IMG/VR virus record: IMGVR_UViG_3300017917_001573
Span: 30,972 to 94,971 of that record
Strand: one strand, 5' to 3'
Source: a virus
DNA: 64,000 nt
The position numbers and the translations under genes are program-made. Position 1 is the stretch's first letter. Each line of letters starts with the position of its first letter. Below are positions 55,821 through 63,798 of this stretch, one piece after another. The notes under the pieces were generated by a model that saw only the letters and a list, made by a program, of their open reading frames with translations, was not told where the DNA came from and did no database searches.

Positions 55821-56141
55821 TTATTCATTGTCTTCTATTTTTACCAATTTTAAACCTATTCGTTCAAGTCTATCTTCTAATTTTAGAAAATTTGTATGTA
55901 GTTCATCTATTTTTTGACCTCCATAAGGTGTTACCCAAATTACATTTTTTGGACAAGTATGATCAATGTATTTAATACAAATTTCATTTTTTGAATTTAA
56001 AGCAAAACGTGAAAAGAAAAACGGTCTATTATTATGCATACAATATGTATTCAAATAATCTTTATATTTTTCATTCAATTTATCAACTTCTTTTTGTAGT
56101 TGATCTTTAGTTTTTTTATAACTATTAAATAACCACCACAT
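55821..56141 (-). CDS. Hypothetical coiled-coil protein
   Basis: A 106-residue product. Residues 8-35 and 80-103 are charged heptad-like helices, and the middle is a beta-rich segment with Pro/Gly. No known motif. It is downstream of the ligase gene by 25 bases. Function unknown. Confidence 0.5.
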   Translation of the reverse strand: MWWLFNSYKKTKDQLQKEVDKLNEKYKDYLNTYCMHNNRPFFFSRFALNSKNEICIKYIDHTCPKNVIWVTPYGGQKIDELHTNFLKLEDRLERIGLKLVKIEDNE

Positions 56142-56166
56142 AATTTAATTTTTTTTTAAAAAATGT

Positions 56167-57264
56167 TTATTCATAATCTTCTCTTTTAAAAGCAATTACA
56201 TAAGGAAATCTTAATCTACCAGCTGGTGTATAACCAAAAAATTTAATAGTACAAGATTTACCAATATAATCTTCTTTATTGTTCCAAATATCAGTAAGTG
56301 TTTTAAAATCAGCTTTTACATTACTTTCACAAGTCAATTTTTCATTAATTTTAACAACAACTTTACCAACAGTACCCGATCTATTACCAGTACCTTCAAT
56401 TACGTCTATAATTGTAAACTCAGAATCCATCCAGTTTTTATATTTCATTAACTGATATGTTCGTGTTTGTTCATAATTTTTAGATGATTCTCTAATAATA
56501 GTACCTTCATAACCTTGTTCTAAAAATCTATCGTGCATTCTTTTGATGTCTTCAACATCCGTAACTAAAAATGTAGGTACTAATACACAATTTTTAACAT
56601 CATGTGATTGAAAATATTCATACAAATAATTAAATCTTTCTTCAAAAGACCCTTCAATATCAGGACAATCATAAACATGATATTGAATAGTATTTTCAAT
56701 TTCATATTTTTCTTCAGAACTAAATGTTTTTTTCTTAACTAAAGATACAATTTTATTAAAATCGTCTTTTAAATCATGATTATAAAGCTCACCATCAAAC
56801 ATTACTTCAGGTTCATGAATATGATCTGTTACATAAAAAGGTTTACCATTTCTAGAATATGATGTTTGATTTTTACGAATACATCTAATACCATCTAGTT
56901 TAGGTTGTACATAGTATTTTTTATTAGACCAGTCTAATCGTTTTTCATCAAACTCTTGAGCTAACATTGGTGAAAAAGAAACATCAATATTTTCAGGGTC
57001 TAAACTATAACCTTCATCTAATTTTTTTTGAAAAATAGAGTTTACTGTTTTTAGTAGTTGTTCTTCTAATGTAGTTTCATTTGCTTTACCTATATTTTTA
57101 GGTTTCACAAAAGTAGGTTTTGTAGTTACAAGTTTGGTTTGACCATACTCATACCAATAAGAACCCTTATCTACATCATAAAAACAAACCCACTTTATCA
57201 ATTGATCTTTAGTTGATCTTTTGTATAAAGTGGGTAATGTTTTAATACTTATACTCATTCCCAA
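56167..57264 (-). CDS. ATP-dependent DNA ligase
   Basis: A 365-residue protein. The nucleotidyltransferase motif I is P-K-L-D-G-I-R with Lys122 as the AMP acceptor, followed by S-R-N-G-K-P (Ia), F-D-G-E-L-Y (III), E-G-T-I-I-R (IV) and L-M-K-Y-K (V). The C-terminal OB-domain includes G-x-G-N-R-S-G-T-V-G. The N-terminal about 100 residues look like the WGR-like or accessory domain of phage ligases. It seals Okazaki fragments. The start overlaps the upstream gene by 10 bases. Confidence 0.93.
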   Translation of the reverse strand: MGMSISIKTLPTLYKRSTKDQLIKWVCFYDVDKGSYWYEYGQTKLVTTKPTFVKPKNIGKANETTLEEQLLKTVNSIFQKKLDEGYSLDPENIDVSFSPMLAQEFDEKRLDWSNKKYYVQPKLDGIRCIRKNQTSYSRNGKPFYVTDHIHEPEVMFDGELYNHDLKDDFNKIVSLVKKKTFSSEEKYEIENTIQYHVYDCPDIEGSFEERFNYLYEYFQSHDVKNCVLVPTFLVTDVEDIKRMHDRFLEQGYEGTIIRESSKNYEQTRTYQLMKYKNWMDSEFTIIDVIEGTGNRSGTVGKVVVKINEKLTCESNVKADFKTLTDIWNNKEDYIGKSCTIKFFGYTPAGRLRFPYVIAFKREDYE

Positions 57265-57581
57265 GAAATAAATATTTTATAACCAGCTGGAAGAATATTT
57301 TCTACAGGAGCTCTTTCACAATGAGCATTCACATGATAACCAAGTTCTGAAAGTTTATCTGTAGGAACATTAATATTCTCAGCTAAATCTTCAGTCAAAC
57401 CATTTGAACTAGAAATATAATATGTAGTTTCTGTTCTATTTTTGTTGATAGGTCTAGAAATAATATCTAGAAGATGCTCATTGATTTTAACAAGAATTTC
57501 ATCAGCATTCAATTTAGCTTTCTCAATTGATTCATTTAAAAGAGTTTCTTGTTTTTGTCTAAGTTCTAGTGCACTAATCAT
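57255..57581 (-). CDS. Hypothetical protein upstream of ligase
   Basis: A 108-residue product. The N-terminal 45 residues form a charged helix; the C-terminal part is beta-rich, with a Cys at C85. It may be translationally coupled to the ligase. No family is recognised. Confidence 0.5.
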   Translation of the reverse strand: MISALELRQKQETLLNESIEKAKLNADEILVKINEHLLDIISRPINKNRTETTYYISSSNGLTEDLAENINVPTDKLSELGYHVNAHCERAPVENILPAGYKIFISWE

Positions 57582-57597
57582 AATTTAAATTTAATTT

Positions 57598-58044
57598 TTA
57601 ACTAAATAAAGATTCTAACCAATCATTTAACACACTAGATGATTCATTAATTAAATGTGTGCATTGTTGTATAGGAGTATCTATATGATATTTCACATAT
57701 CCTCCAAAACTATTTTTGTTAGCACCCACTCTTAAATCCAAACCGTATTTAGTAGATGTATTTTTTAATGTTTTGTTTCCCGTATATCGAATCCAGAAAT
57801 GTCCACCACCAGATTTAGTTTTGTAATTAAACGTATTGTTTATTTCAAAAAGAACTGAATGTGGGATATTTAAGAATCCATTTTTACCGTTTTTATTGTC
57901 TACATCTAATATAACAATATTTTCAGATGGACATACTGCTAAAGCATATCCTTCTGGTATATCACCTTTAAAAAATGTATTGTCTGGTAACAATGACCAT
58001 TTAATCAAAGGTTTATTGTCTGGTTTAAGTAGAAATGATTTCAT
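57598..58044 (-). CDS. Minimal prim-pol (bifunctional primase/polymerase N-domain)
   Basis: A 148-residue protein that contains little beyond an archaeo-eukaryotic primase core. The metal site is I-L-D-V-D (D47, D49), followed by K-S-G-G-G-H-F-W (H82) and the third acidic residue in G-L-D-L-R (D103), with a conserved G-G-Y after it. This matches the AEP prim-pol N-terminal family. A second, unrelated primase (DnaG-like) is present in the same block. Possible roles: specialised priming, gap repair or an early function. No helicase is fused to it. Confidence 0.72.
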   Translation of the reverse strand: MKSFLLKPDNKPLIKWSLLPDNTFFKGDIPEGYALAVCPSENIVILDVDNKNGKNGFLNIPHSVLFEINNTFNYKTKSGGGHFWIRYTGNKTLKNTSTKYGLDLRVGANKNSFGGYVKYHIDTPIQQCTHLINESSSVLNDWLESLFS

Positions 58045-58391
58045 TAGAAAATATATGTTCTTTTTGCTCCATCACATCTCCACCAATTACCATACTGATG
58101 GTCATATGTATAATCTAATACTTTATGCACTTCTTCTTCAAGTCCAGGTGTCCAAATAGATCTGTCATATACTTGTACAAAAGCATTCCAAAAAATACTT
58201 TTTACTTCATCATATGTTAAGTATTCCATGAATTCTACTTCATAAGAAAACATATTCAAATAATCTAAATATCCGCATGCAATAACAGCATCTGAATTTC
58301 TTCTACCTTCCGTAAATTCAAGATTATTTGCTTTAAAAAATGTAGCTAATTTTTCTGTAATTTCTTTTACAGCTTCTTCTTTTGTTCTCAT
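58044..58391 (-). CDS. Hypothetical protein, 115 residues
   Basis: Overlaps the prim-pol start by one base and follows a 63-residue gene by one base. Helical N-terminus, aromatic-rich C-terminus (W-W-R-C). Unknown function; it may accompany the prim-pol. Confidence 0.5.
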   Translation of the reverse strand: MRTKEEAVKEITEKLATFFKANNLEFTEGRRNSDAVIACGYLDYLNMFSYEVEFMEYLTYDEVKSIFWNAFVQVYDRSIWTPGLEEEVHKVLDYTYDHQYGNWWRCDGAKRTYIF

Positions 58392-58392
58392 A

Positions 58393-58584
58393 TTATAGAT
58401 CGTTATAAGGGTTAGACTCTTTCCATTCTTCCAAGAATTCTTCTAGTTCAGATTTACCTAAACCTAGTTCTTCAAAAGAATCTTTTCTATAAATTCTTGC
58501 CCAAGTCTCTTTATTATTTGGTAAATCTAAAGAAGATTTACTTGGATTTTGTAGTGCATTTAATAAATCATCAATTGTTGCCAT
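58393..58584 (-). CDS. Small hypothetical acidic protein
   Basis: A 63-residue product starting MATIDDLLNALQ, mostly helical with acidic residues, ending L-E-E-W-K. It abuts neighbours at 1- and 2-base gaps. Unknown. Confidence 0.5.
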   Translation of the reverse strand: MATIDDLLNALQNPSKSSLDLPNNKETWARIYRKDSFEELGLGKSELEEFLEEWKESNPYNDL

Positions 58585-58586
58585 AC

Positions 58587-59336
58587 TTAAAGTTCTTTAA
58601 TTTTTGTTTGAAGTAATTTGATTTGTTCATCTGAAATTTCATGTGTTTCTAACCATACTTCACAAATCTGTTTTACAATTTGTGTATTTGTTTTTGCTAT
58701 TTCTAACTTATCATTAAAGGTTTCAGAAGAAAATACACTTTGATAGTCTTGTATACTGTCGATTAATTCCATGTATTTTAATACAACAGGATCGGTATTA
58801 TATCCTCTTTTGTGGTATTTGAGACAACGTTCTAATTGTCTCAATACTCTAGAAATACTCCATACTTCTGTATTGTAGTATGCAGGATTCCATTTGTTCC
58901 AATTTGCTTCTTTTCCTGGATTTCCAGTTAAGTCTAATTCTTGTTTTGTTTTTAGATCATAACCTTTACAAATAATATTTAAATCAAAAGACGACAATAC
59001 ACCAAAAATATTAGTGCAATCTTTTTTAAAAACAATATTAATTGGAACACATGTATTGTAAAAGAATTTAATGGTTTGTACACCTGACACATGTTTGTTA
59101 TTGAATGACTGTTTATGCATAAATTGTTCAGCTTTCCATACTTCAAGTGGATCTAAAATACAAAACATATCATTGTAGTACATAGCATAAAACAATTTAC
59201 CAAACGCTTTTTCTGAATACAGAAAAACATCTACATCTTGTCCTTCAAAATAATCTAATAAACAAGATCCTGTAATACATCCATCAACATCTTGTTGTTT
59301 TAACCATGCAATTGCATCGTTTATTTGTTCTTTCAT
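58587..59336 (-). CDS. Nucleotidyltransferase-like protein
   Basis: A 249-residue protein. Residues 20-38 show the NTase superfamily signature I-T-G-S-C-L-L-D-Y-F-E-G-Q-D-V-D-V-F: a G-S loop and D34-x-D36 on the next strand. A further acidic site cannot be placed surely, so it may be an incomplete or divergent enzyme. The helical C-terminal half is typical of tRNA-nucleotidyltransferase- or AbiEii/MenA-like families. It follows a terminator, so it starts a new transcript. It might transfer nucleotides to RNA or protein; unknown in detail. Confidence 0.55.
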   Translation of the reverse strand: MKEQINDAIAWLKQQDVDGCITGSCLLDYFEGQDVDVFLYSEKAFGKLFYAMYYNDMFCILDPLEVWKAEQFMHKQSFNNKHVSGVQTIKFFYNTCVPINIVFKKDCTNIFGVLSSFDLNIICKGYDLKTKQELDLTGNPGKEANWNKWNPAYYNTEVWSISRVLRQLERCLKYHKRGYNTDPVVLKYMELIDSIQDYQSVFSSETFNDKLEIAKTNTQIVKQICEVWLETHEISDEQIKLLQTKIKEL

Positions 59337-59371
59337 ATTTGTTTAGTTTGAGTCTAGTATATAAAAATAAA

Positions 59372-59395
59372 AAGAGGGATATTTCTATCCCTCTT
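59372..59395 (-). terminator. Intrinsic terminator closing the MoxR-VWA unit
   Basis: A 10-bp perfect stem (AAGAGGGATA / TATCCCTCTT) with a GAAA tetraloop and a T-rich tail on the - strand. It lies 22 bases beyond the 166-residue gene. Similar hairpins recur at 33085, 41631 and 46653. Confidence 0.85.
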
Positions 59396-59417
59396 ATACA
59401 AAAAGCTTTCTTTAGTA

Positions 59418-59918
59418 TTAAAGAAGATCAATTACTTCCAATAATGCCGTTTTTACTTCGTCCAATGTATAAATACGATTTAGTTTAGTAATTCCTTCAT
59501 CGAAATACAATCCAAATTCTTCAAATTCTTGAAGTAGACCATAACCATTGTTATTCAAAAATGTATTTACTTTGTTAATCTTGTTAGACTCTTTTTGGAA
59601 ATTAGCAAAAGCTAGTGTTTCTTTCTTTTGTTTTTCAGCCAATTCTTGTTTTGGTGCAGTTGGAAGAGCAACAAATGAAATAGATTTTGAAGAATTCAAT
59701 TCTGCATCAACCAATCGTTTAATTTCTTCAATAGTAGTAACTTCATCAGAAACCAATTTCTTACCTTTAGCAATTTTAGCAAATGTTACAATGTACTCTG
59801 CGTGTTGTTGAACTTCTACAAATTTAGCATGTGTTACAGGTTTGTTACTTTCACCTACTGTCATGTAACCACCATTAATCAATTTAAGGTCTGCTGATTT
59901 TACAAATGTTTTGTTCAT
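59418..59918 (-). CDS. Hypothetical protein of the MoxR-VWA unit
   Basis: A 166-residue protein starting MNKTFVKSADLKL. Residues about 90-115 form a Lys/Glu/Gln-rich helix, and the C-terminal 50 residues include a Phe/Tyr-rich acidic helix. No known family. It sits 30 bases after the VWA gene, has a strong leader element and is followed by a terminator, so it is probably made in quantity. It may be the substrate or third partner of the MoxR-VWA pair. It may equally be an unrelated abundant protein. Confidence 0.55.
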   Translation of the reverse strand: MNKTFVKSADLKLINGGYMTVGESNKPVTHAKFVEVQQHAEYIVTFAKIAKGKKLVSDEVTTIEEIKRLVDAELNSSKSISFVALPTAPKQELAEKQKKETLAFANFQKESNKINKVNTFLNNNGYGLLQEFEEFGLYFDEGITKLNRIYTLDEVKTALLEVIDLL

Positions 59919-59935
59919 AATTTTAAAATTTAATT

Positions 59936-59944
59936 TTGTTTTAC
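59936..59944 (-). promoter_or_regulatory. Conserved leader element before the 166-residue gene
   Basis: GTAAAACAA on the - strand, beginning 26 bases before the ATG, followed by A/T only. Matches those before rIIB and the SSB-like gene. Confidence 0.45.
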
Positions 59945-59948
59945 TTTA

Positions 59949-60947
59949 TTAATTTAAATATTTAACCCAATCTTTGATATGAATTACTTCTGTTGGTTCA
60001 AACCAATCTGCATATCCCGCAAGGTTTTTATTGGATGTAGTATGCAAAGAAATAACTTTGTTCACTTTCCATTTGCACAATTCTTGACCTTGTTGTTTAC
60101 TAATAGTAGTAGCACGTCCCCAACCATAAGAAGGACTATGATCATCACCAAATACAATTGCTGTTTCATAATGACGTTCATCTGATGAAACAAGGTTTTT
60201 GAAGTATACTTGATCATTGTCCATACCATTAGAATATACAGTTTGCATATCTAAATCATACAATTCTTCATATGTGTAAAGTGTTGAAATAGAACCTGTA
60301 ATCAATACATCTGCATAGAATGATTCACACAATTGTTTACTCAATGTCAAACAAGTAGTAGATACAGCTCTAGGAATAGACCCAGAAATGTCAATAATGA
60401 TCAGATTTTTTTTTGGAGAGGTTAATTCCAATGTGCCATACATACCATCCAATTTCTTGTTGTACATATATGGATTGAATACATTGAAATTGTGAATATT
60501 TGTCTCAATTGCAGATTCCAAATCACTCAACCATAATGGAAAAACATTTAGGTTTTTTAGTACATTGATGTCTACAATACAACAATTGTCTCTTACAAAA
60601 TCTTTAAACAAAGATGTGTCTTCACCTAGTTTTGGAATTGTTAAATCTGGATCATCATATACAACACCTTCTTTTGTAAAATCCATATGTGTAGTTTTAT
60701 CAAAAGAAAAAGTTTTACAATCAATAAAACCATTGTCCTCTAAAATCTTTTTAAAATTAAAAGGATAACCTGTTCTAATTGCTTGTTGATACAATACTTC
60801 ATATTCTAACATACGAACAATGTATTTTTCCATACTAGCATCTGCTACAATAAAAGGTAAACCAATAGGAATATCTTTTATTTCTGATCTACTAGTTACA
60901 AACCACAGATCAGGTATTTTCAGTTTTTTACTTTCTAATAATTTCAT
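59949..60947 (-). CDS. VWA-domain protein, MoxR partner
   Basis: A 332-residue protein. The MIDAS metal site is D186-I-S188-G-S190, with a downstream I-V-F-G-D-D that fits the third metal site. The 180 residues before it are an unrelated helical domain. The gene lies 3 bases after a MoxR-type AAA+ ATPase, a pairing known from MoxR/VWA systems (RavA-ViaA, CobS-CobT, NorQ-NorD) that remodel target proteins or insert metals. No metallo-enzyme target gene is nearby, so the client is unknown. Confidence 0.75.
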   Translation of the reverse strand: MKLLESKKLKIPDLWFVTSRSEIKDIPIGLPFIVADASMEKYIVRMLEYEVLYQQAIRTGYPFNFKKILEDNGFIDCKTFSFDKTTHMDFTKEGVVYDDPDLTIPKLGEDTSLFKDFVRDNCCIVDINVLKNLNVFPLWLSDLESAIETNIHNFNVFNPYMYNKKLDGMYGTLELTSPKKNLIIIDISGSIPRAVSTTCLTLSKQLCESFYADVLITGSISTLYTYEELYDLDMQTVYSNGMDNDQVYFKNLVSSDERHYETAIVFGDDHSPSYGWGRATTISKQQGQELCKWKVNKVISLHTTSNKNLAGYADWFEPTEVIHIKDWVKYLN

Positions 60948-60950
60948 AAT

Positions 60951-62027
60951 TTATTTATTTAAAAAATATTTTTTAAATTGTTCAGTTGTGATTTCTGTGT
61001 AACCTCTTTTTTGTAATGTTTTTATTGACATTTTATCACTATAATGCTTAAAATTACTGTGATAGTCCTCACAACAAATAATATCATTTAGTTCAAAATC
61101 AGCATCTGTTCTAACAAGCTCTTTATTATCTTGAAGCAATGAAATATTTGATTCTGTAACCTTTAATGCCCATTTATCAGGTAATACAAATGTGTCAACG
61201 TCAACTTCCTCAACTGATTCTTCTGGTACAACAATACTTTTACTAAATCGAATTAATTCTAACCAACTAATTGTTTCATTTGGTTCTAATACTCGATCGC
61301 CACCCAACTCAATTGGTTTATCCAAAGAGTTTTTGATAAATGTAGATAGAATAGGATTTAAGATATTATAGTAAGGTGTTGGAACATTATGAATCATCAT
61401 ATCAACATTTTTATCAATACTTCTTGCACTGTTAAAGTTATTGAGACCTTTGAAGTTTTCTGATTCTACAAGTTGTGAAAGTTTCATAGCAATGTTTTTA
61501 GGCATTCTATATTTATCCATGATATAAGGAATCCAAGCATTTTTGTCAAATTCAAATTCATACCATATAAATCTTTCTTTGATTTGTGGTGTCAATGGAA
61601 CCATACCTTGTGGATTAGCTGCTGCCACAATCATAATGTTAGGTAATTCTTTACCTGAAATCATAGTACGTTGTTCTAATACTGTCAAACAAGCATTTAG
61701 TACAGTAGGATTACCATTCAACAATTCATCAAAGAAAAGGATGTCTCCATCTTGTAGATTGTTAAGTCTATCGAAATCATAATAAACCATCTTTTGTTCA
61801 GTATGAGATGGGACACAAATACCACTAATTTCAAAAGGTGACATTTGAGATGTAATTAGTTCTACAACTTTTACACCTTTCTTTTTAGCTAATTGGTTTA
61901 CAAAGGTTGATTTACCAATTCCAGGGTTTCCAATAAATAATGGTACAATTGATTTTCGCAAACTCGGATTGTTGTAAATTCCTTCTAAAATAGGAAGCAT
62001 ATCTCCCATCTTAATTTTTTCAAACAT
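60951..62027 (-). CDS. MoxR-type AAA+ ATPase
   Basis: A 358-residue protein. Walker A is G-N-P-G-I-G-K-S (Lys39), Walker B is I-L-F-F-D-E (D100, E101), sensor 1 is A-A-A-N-P (N138) and the arginine-finger region is I-K-E-R-F (R152). The spacing and the V-L-N-A-C-L-T-V-L-E segment match MoxR-like ATPases. The C-terminal part is a helical lid and a variable domain of about 120 residues. It probably acts as a hexameric chaperone with the VWA protein encoded next. Its leader is A-rich with a TAAAAACAAA element. Confidence 0.85.
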   Translation of the reverse strand: MFEKIKMGDMLPILEGIYNNPSLRKSIVPLFIGNPGIGKSTFVNQLAKKKGVKVVELITSQMSPFEISGICVPSHTEQKMVYYDFDRLNNLQDGDILFFDELLNGNPTVLNACLTVLEQRTMISGKELPNIMIVAAANPQGMVPLTPQIKERFIWYEFEFDKNAWIPYIMDKYRMPKNIAMKLSQLVESENFKGLNNFNSARSIDKNVDMMIHNVPTPYYNILNPILSTFIKNSLDKPIELGGDRVLEPNETISWLELIRFSKSIVVPEESVEEVDVDTFVLPDKWALKVTESNISLLQDNKELVRTDADFELNDIICCEDYHSNFKHYSDKMSIKTLQKRGYTEITTEQFKKYFLNK

Positions 62028-62041
62028 ATTTCTTTTTGTTT

Positions 62042-62254
62042 TTATTCTTTGTTTAAAGTTGTTTCAATATGATGTTTAACCTCTGTCCAATATTTGACAA
62101 AATCTTCATCATTGTTTGTTTGTAGAATTTCTTCTACTGTTATTAAAGCACATTGTTTTTCAAATTCACAAGTTCTAATATCAACAATATCATCTACTGG
62201 ATCTAAGTCAAGAAATTTACTAATAAGTTGAGCTGCTTTATTTAATGGTGGCAT
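62042..62254 (-). CDS. Small hypothetical protein
   Basis: A 70-residue acidic, helical product with two Cys, starting MPPLNKAAQL. It lies 14 bases before the MoxR gene and overlaps the next upstream gene by 13 bases. Unknown; it may belong to the MoxR-VWA transcript. Confidence 0.45.
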   Translation of the reverse strand: MPPLNKAAQLISKFLDLDPVDDIVDIRTCEFEKQCALITVEEILQTNNDEDFVKYWTEVKHHIETTLNKE

Positions 62255-62490
62255 ATTTCTGTTATTTTATTTTGTACTTCTTGTACTTGTTCAATAGTTA
62301 GACCCTTACAATAAAATCTACCCATACCAAACTTAGCTTTAATTTGTGAATAACTAAAGTTTGGTTGTTTAATAAATTCTTGAAATTTTGAGTCTAACCA
62401 TTGAACAAATTCTTCATCACTAATAGCTAATCCATAGTGACCTTTCTCAAGATATTGAGAGTATTTTTCATTGAACTGATTGGTTGTCAT
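62242..62490 (-). CDS. Small hypothetical protein
   Basis: An 82-residue product starting MTTNQFNEKYSQYLE, with an aromatic-rich N-terminal half and a Cys-His at the C-terminus. It overlaps both neighbours. No family is recognised. Confidence 0.45.
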   Translation of the reverse strand: MTTNQFNEKYSQYLEKGHYGLAISDEEFVQWLDSKFQEFIKQPNFSYSQIKAKFGMGRFYCKGLTIEQVQEVQNKITEICHH

Positions 62491-62708
62491 GTTAATGACT
62501 TATTATGTAGTCGAACAATATGTTCTACAATGTCTTTTAATACCTTTCCACCTTGAATTGGATAAAAGGATTCTTCTGTATCACCATCCATAAATAAAAT
62601 AGGTGGGTCACATTCAACTCCTCTACACCAACATTGTTCACCTTGAACACATGTAACTACTTTCCATTTAACGGTAAGTGATTTTAATTTTGCTTCTTGA
62701 TATGTCAT
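62487..62708 (-). CDS. Small hypothetical protein
   Basis: A 73-residue beta-rich product starting MTYQEAKLKSL. C20, C26 and C32 are present, without a clear zinc pattern. It overlaps the downstream gene by 4 bases. Unknown. Confidence 0.45.
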   Translation of the reverse strand: MTYQEAKLKSLTVKWKVVTCVQGEQCWCRGVECDPPILFMDGDTEESFYPIQGGKVLKDIVEHIVRLHNKSLT

Positions 62709-62711
62709 AAA

Positions 62712-63371
62712 TTAATCAATTAAATTTTCAAGAACATATTTTAAAGCTGCGTCAGTTGCTTCTTGTGGTGAGTTAAAAAAATTGACTGATGTAGAAACAA
62801 AGGTTTTTCCCGTAGAAGGAGAACGAATACTATAAAACCATAAATCAGCTGTAGCATCTACACTAATCCATATATCATAATTAACACGAATCCATTCAAT
62901 AGCTACATATAAGGATGGTGCTGATACAATATCTTGATAAATACCAAAATCAAAGTCACCATCATTATAGTTTGGAAGAGTTGATTTAAGATTTTCAACT
63001 TCATCATAACTTAATTTTTCATACGAATATGAATTCATGTACATATTATATGCTTTTTCATCATTCATATAATCTTCACCACTATAACGTCTAACACTAA
63101 GTTTTCGAATGTCTTGATTGTAATTAAAGTATATTTCAGATTCGTTAGAAATGAAATCGGTGTCTTGAAATAATCGTACTGTCTTTTCATTTTCGTAAAC
63201 CTCATTTAATGAATTGCAGAAAGTTCCTCTATAAAAAGAAAATAACTCAAAATAATAGTCTTCACCATTGTCGTGCACATAACAATGAGGTGTTGGTAAA
63301 TTAAACCCTTTTTCTTTCAAAAGTTTACTTGCATCAACAGAACAATATTGTTCTTCAATCTCGTTGTTCAT
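62712..63371 (-). CDS. Conserved phage protein of the 'SxxxAKLLKEKGF' type
   Basis: The ORF extends to 63449, but the ATG at 63371 (product MNNEIEEQYCSV) removes most of the overlap with the upstream gene and drops an improbable hydrophobic lead. From there it is 219 residues. The pattern Y-C-S-V-D-A-S-K-L-L-K-E-K-G-F followed by an aromatic C-terminus with A-T-D-A-A-L-K-Y-V-L resembles a small family common in Bacteroidota phages and prophages. Function unknown to me. Confidence 0.6.
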   Translation of the reverse strand: MNNEIEEQYCSVDASKLLKEKGFNLPTPHCYVHDNGEDYYFELFSFYRGTFCNSLNEVYENEKTVRLFQDTDFISNESEIYFNYNQDIRKLSVRRYSGEDYMNDEKAYNMYMNSYSYEKLSYDEVENLKSTLPNYNDGDFDFGIYQDIVSAPSLYVAIEWIRVNYDIWISVDATADLWFYSIRSPSTGKTFVSTSVNFFNSPQEATDAALKYVLENLID

Positions 63372-63798
63372 TGTTTTCTTCATTTTCTTGAAATTTAAAA
63401 TTAGGCTCTGATATACCAGCAATACTACATATATCAGCAGGATATTCATCTACTGTATAATGTCTTTGAGATTGTTCACCAGAAGATACTCTATCTAAAT
63501 ATCTTTGATGTCTAATTTGTTGGTAAATATGAGTTGCTATTCTACAATCATCTCCTACAAACTCTTTGTTAAATATTCCTGGATATGCATTAGGTGCAAA
63601 TCCAAATAAAGATTTTAGCTCTTTAGATTTTTCATCAAATTCTCGTTGTAGATTTCTGTCCCATATTTGTTTTACTAAACTATTACATAAAGTAAGAGTA
63701 TCAAATTGTAACATACCTACTCTACCATAAAGTTCTAATGCACTTTCAATCAAACAAAGTTCTTCAAAACCAAGTTCAATAATATGTTTTTTACTCAT
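63355..63798 (-). CDS. Conserved phage hypothetical protein ('LYGRVGMxQF' type)
   Basis: A 147-residue helical protein. The N-terminal A-L-E-L-Y-G-R-V-G-M-L-Q-F stretch is a hallmark of a widely distributed small phage protein. The C-terminal 20 residues are Glu/Asn-rich. It overlaps the upstream partial gene by 8 bases. Function unknown. Confidence 0.55.
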   Translation of the reverse strand: MSKKHIIELGFEELCLIESALELYGRVGMLQFDTLTLCNSLVKQIWDRNLQREFDEKSKELKSLFGFAPNAYPGIFNKEFVGDDCRIATHIYQQIRHQRYLDRVSSGEQSQRHYTVDEYPADICSIAGISEPNFKFQENEENNEQRD

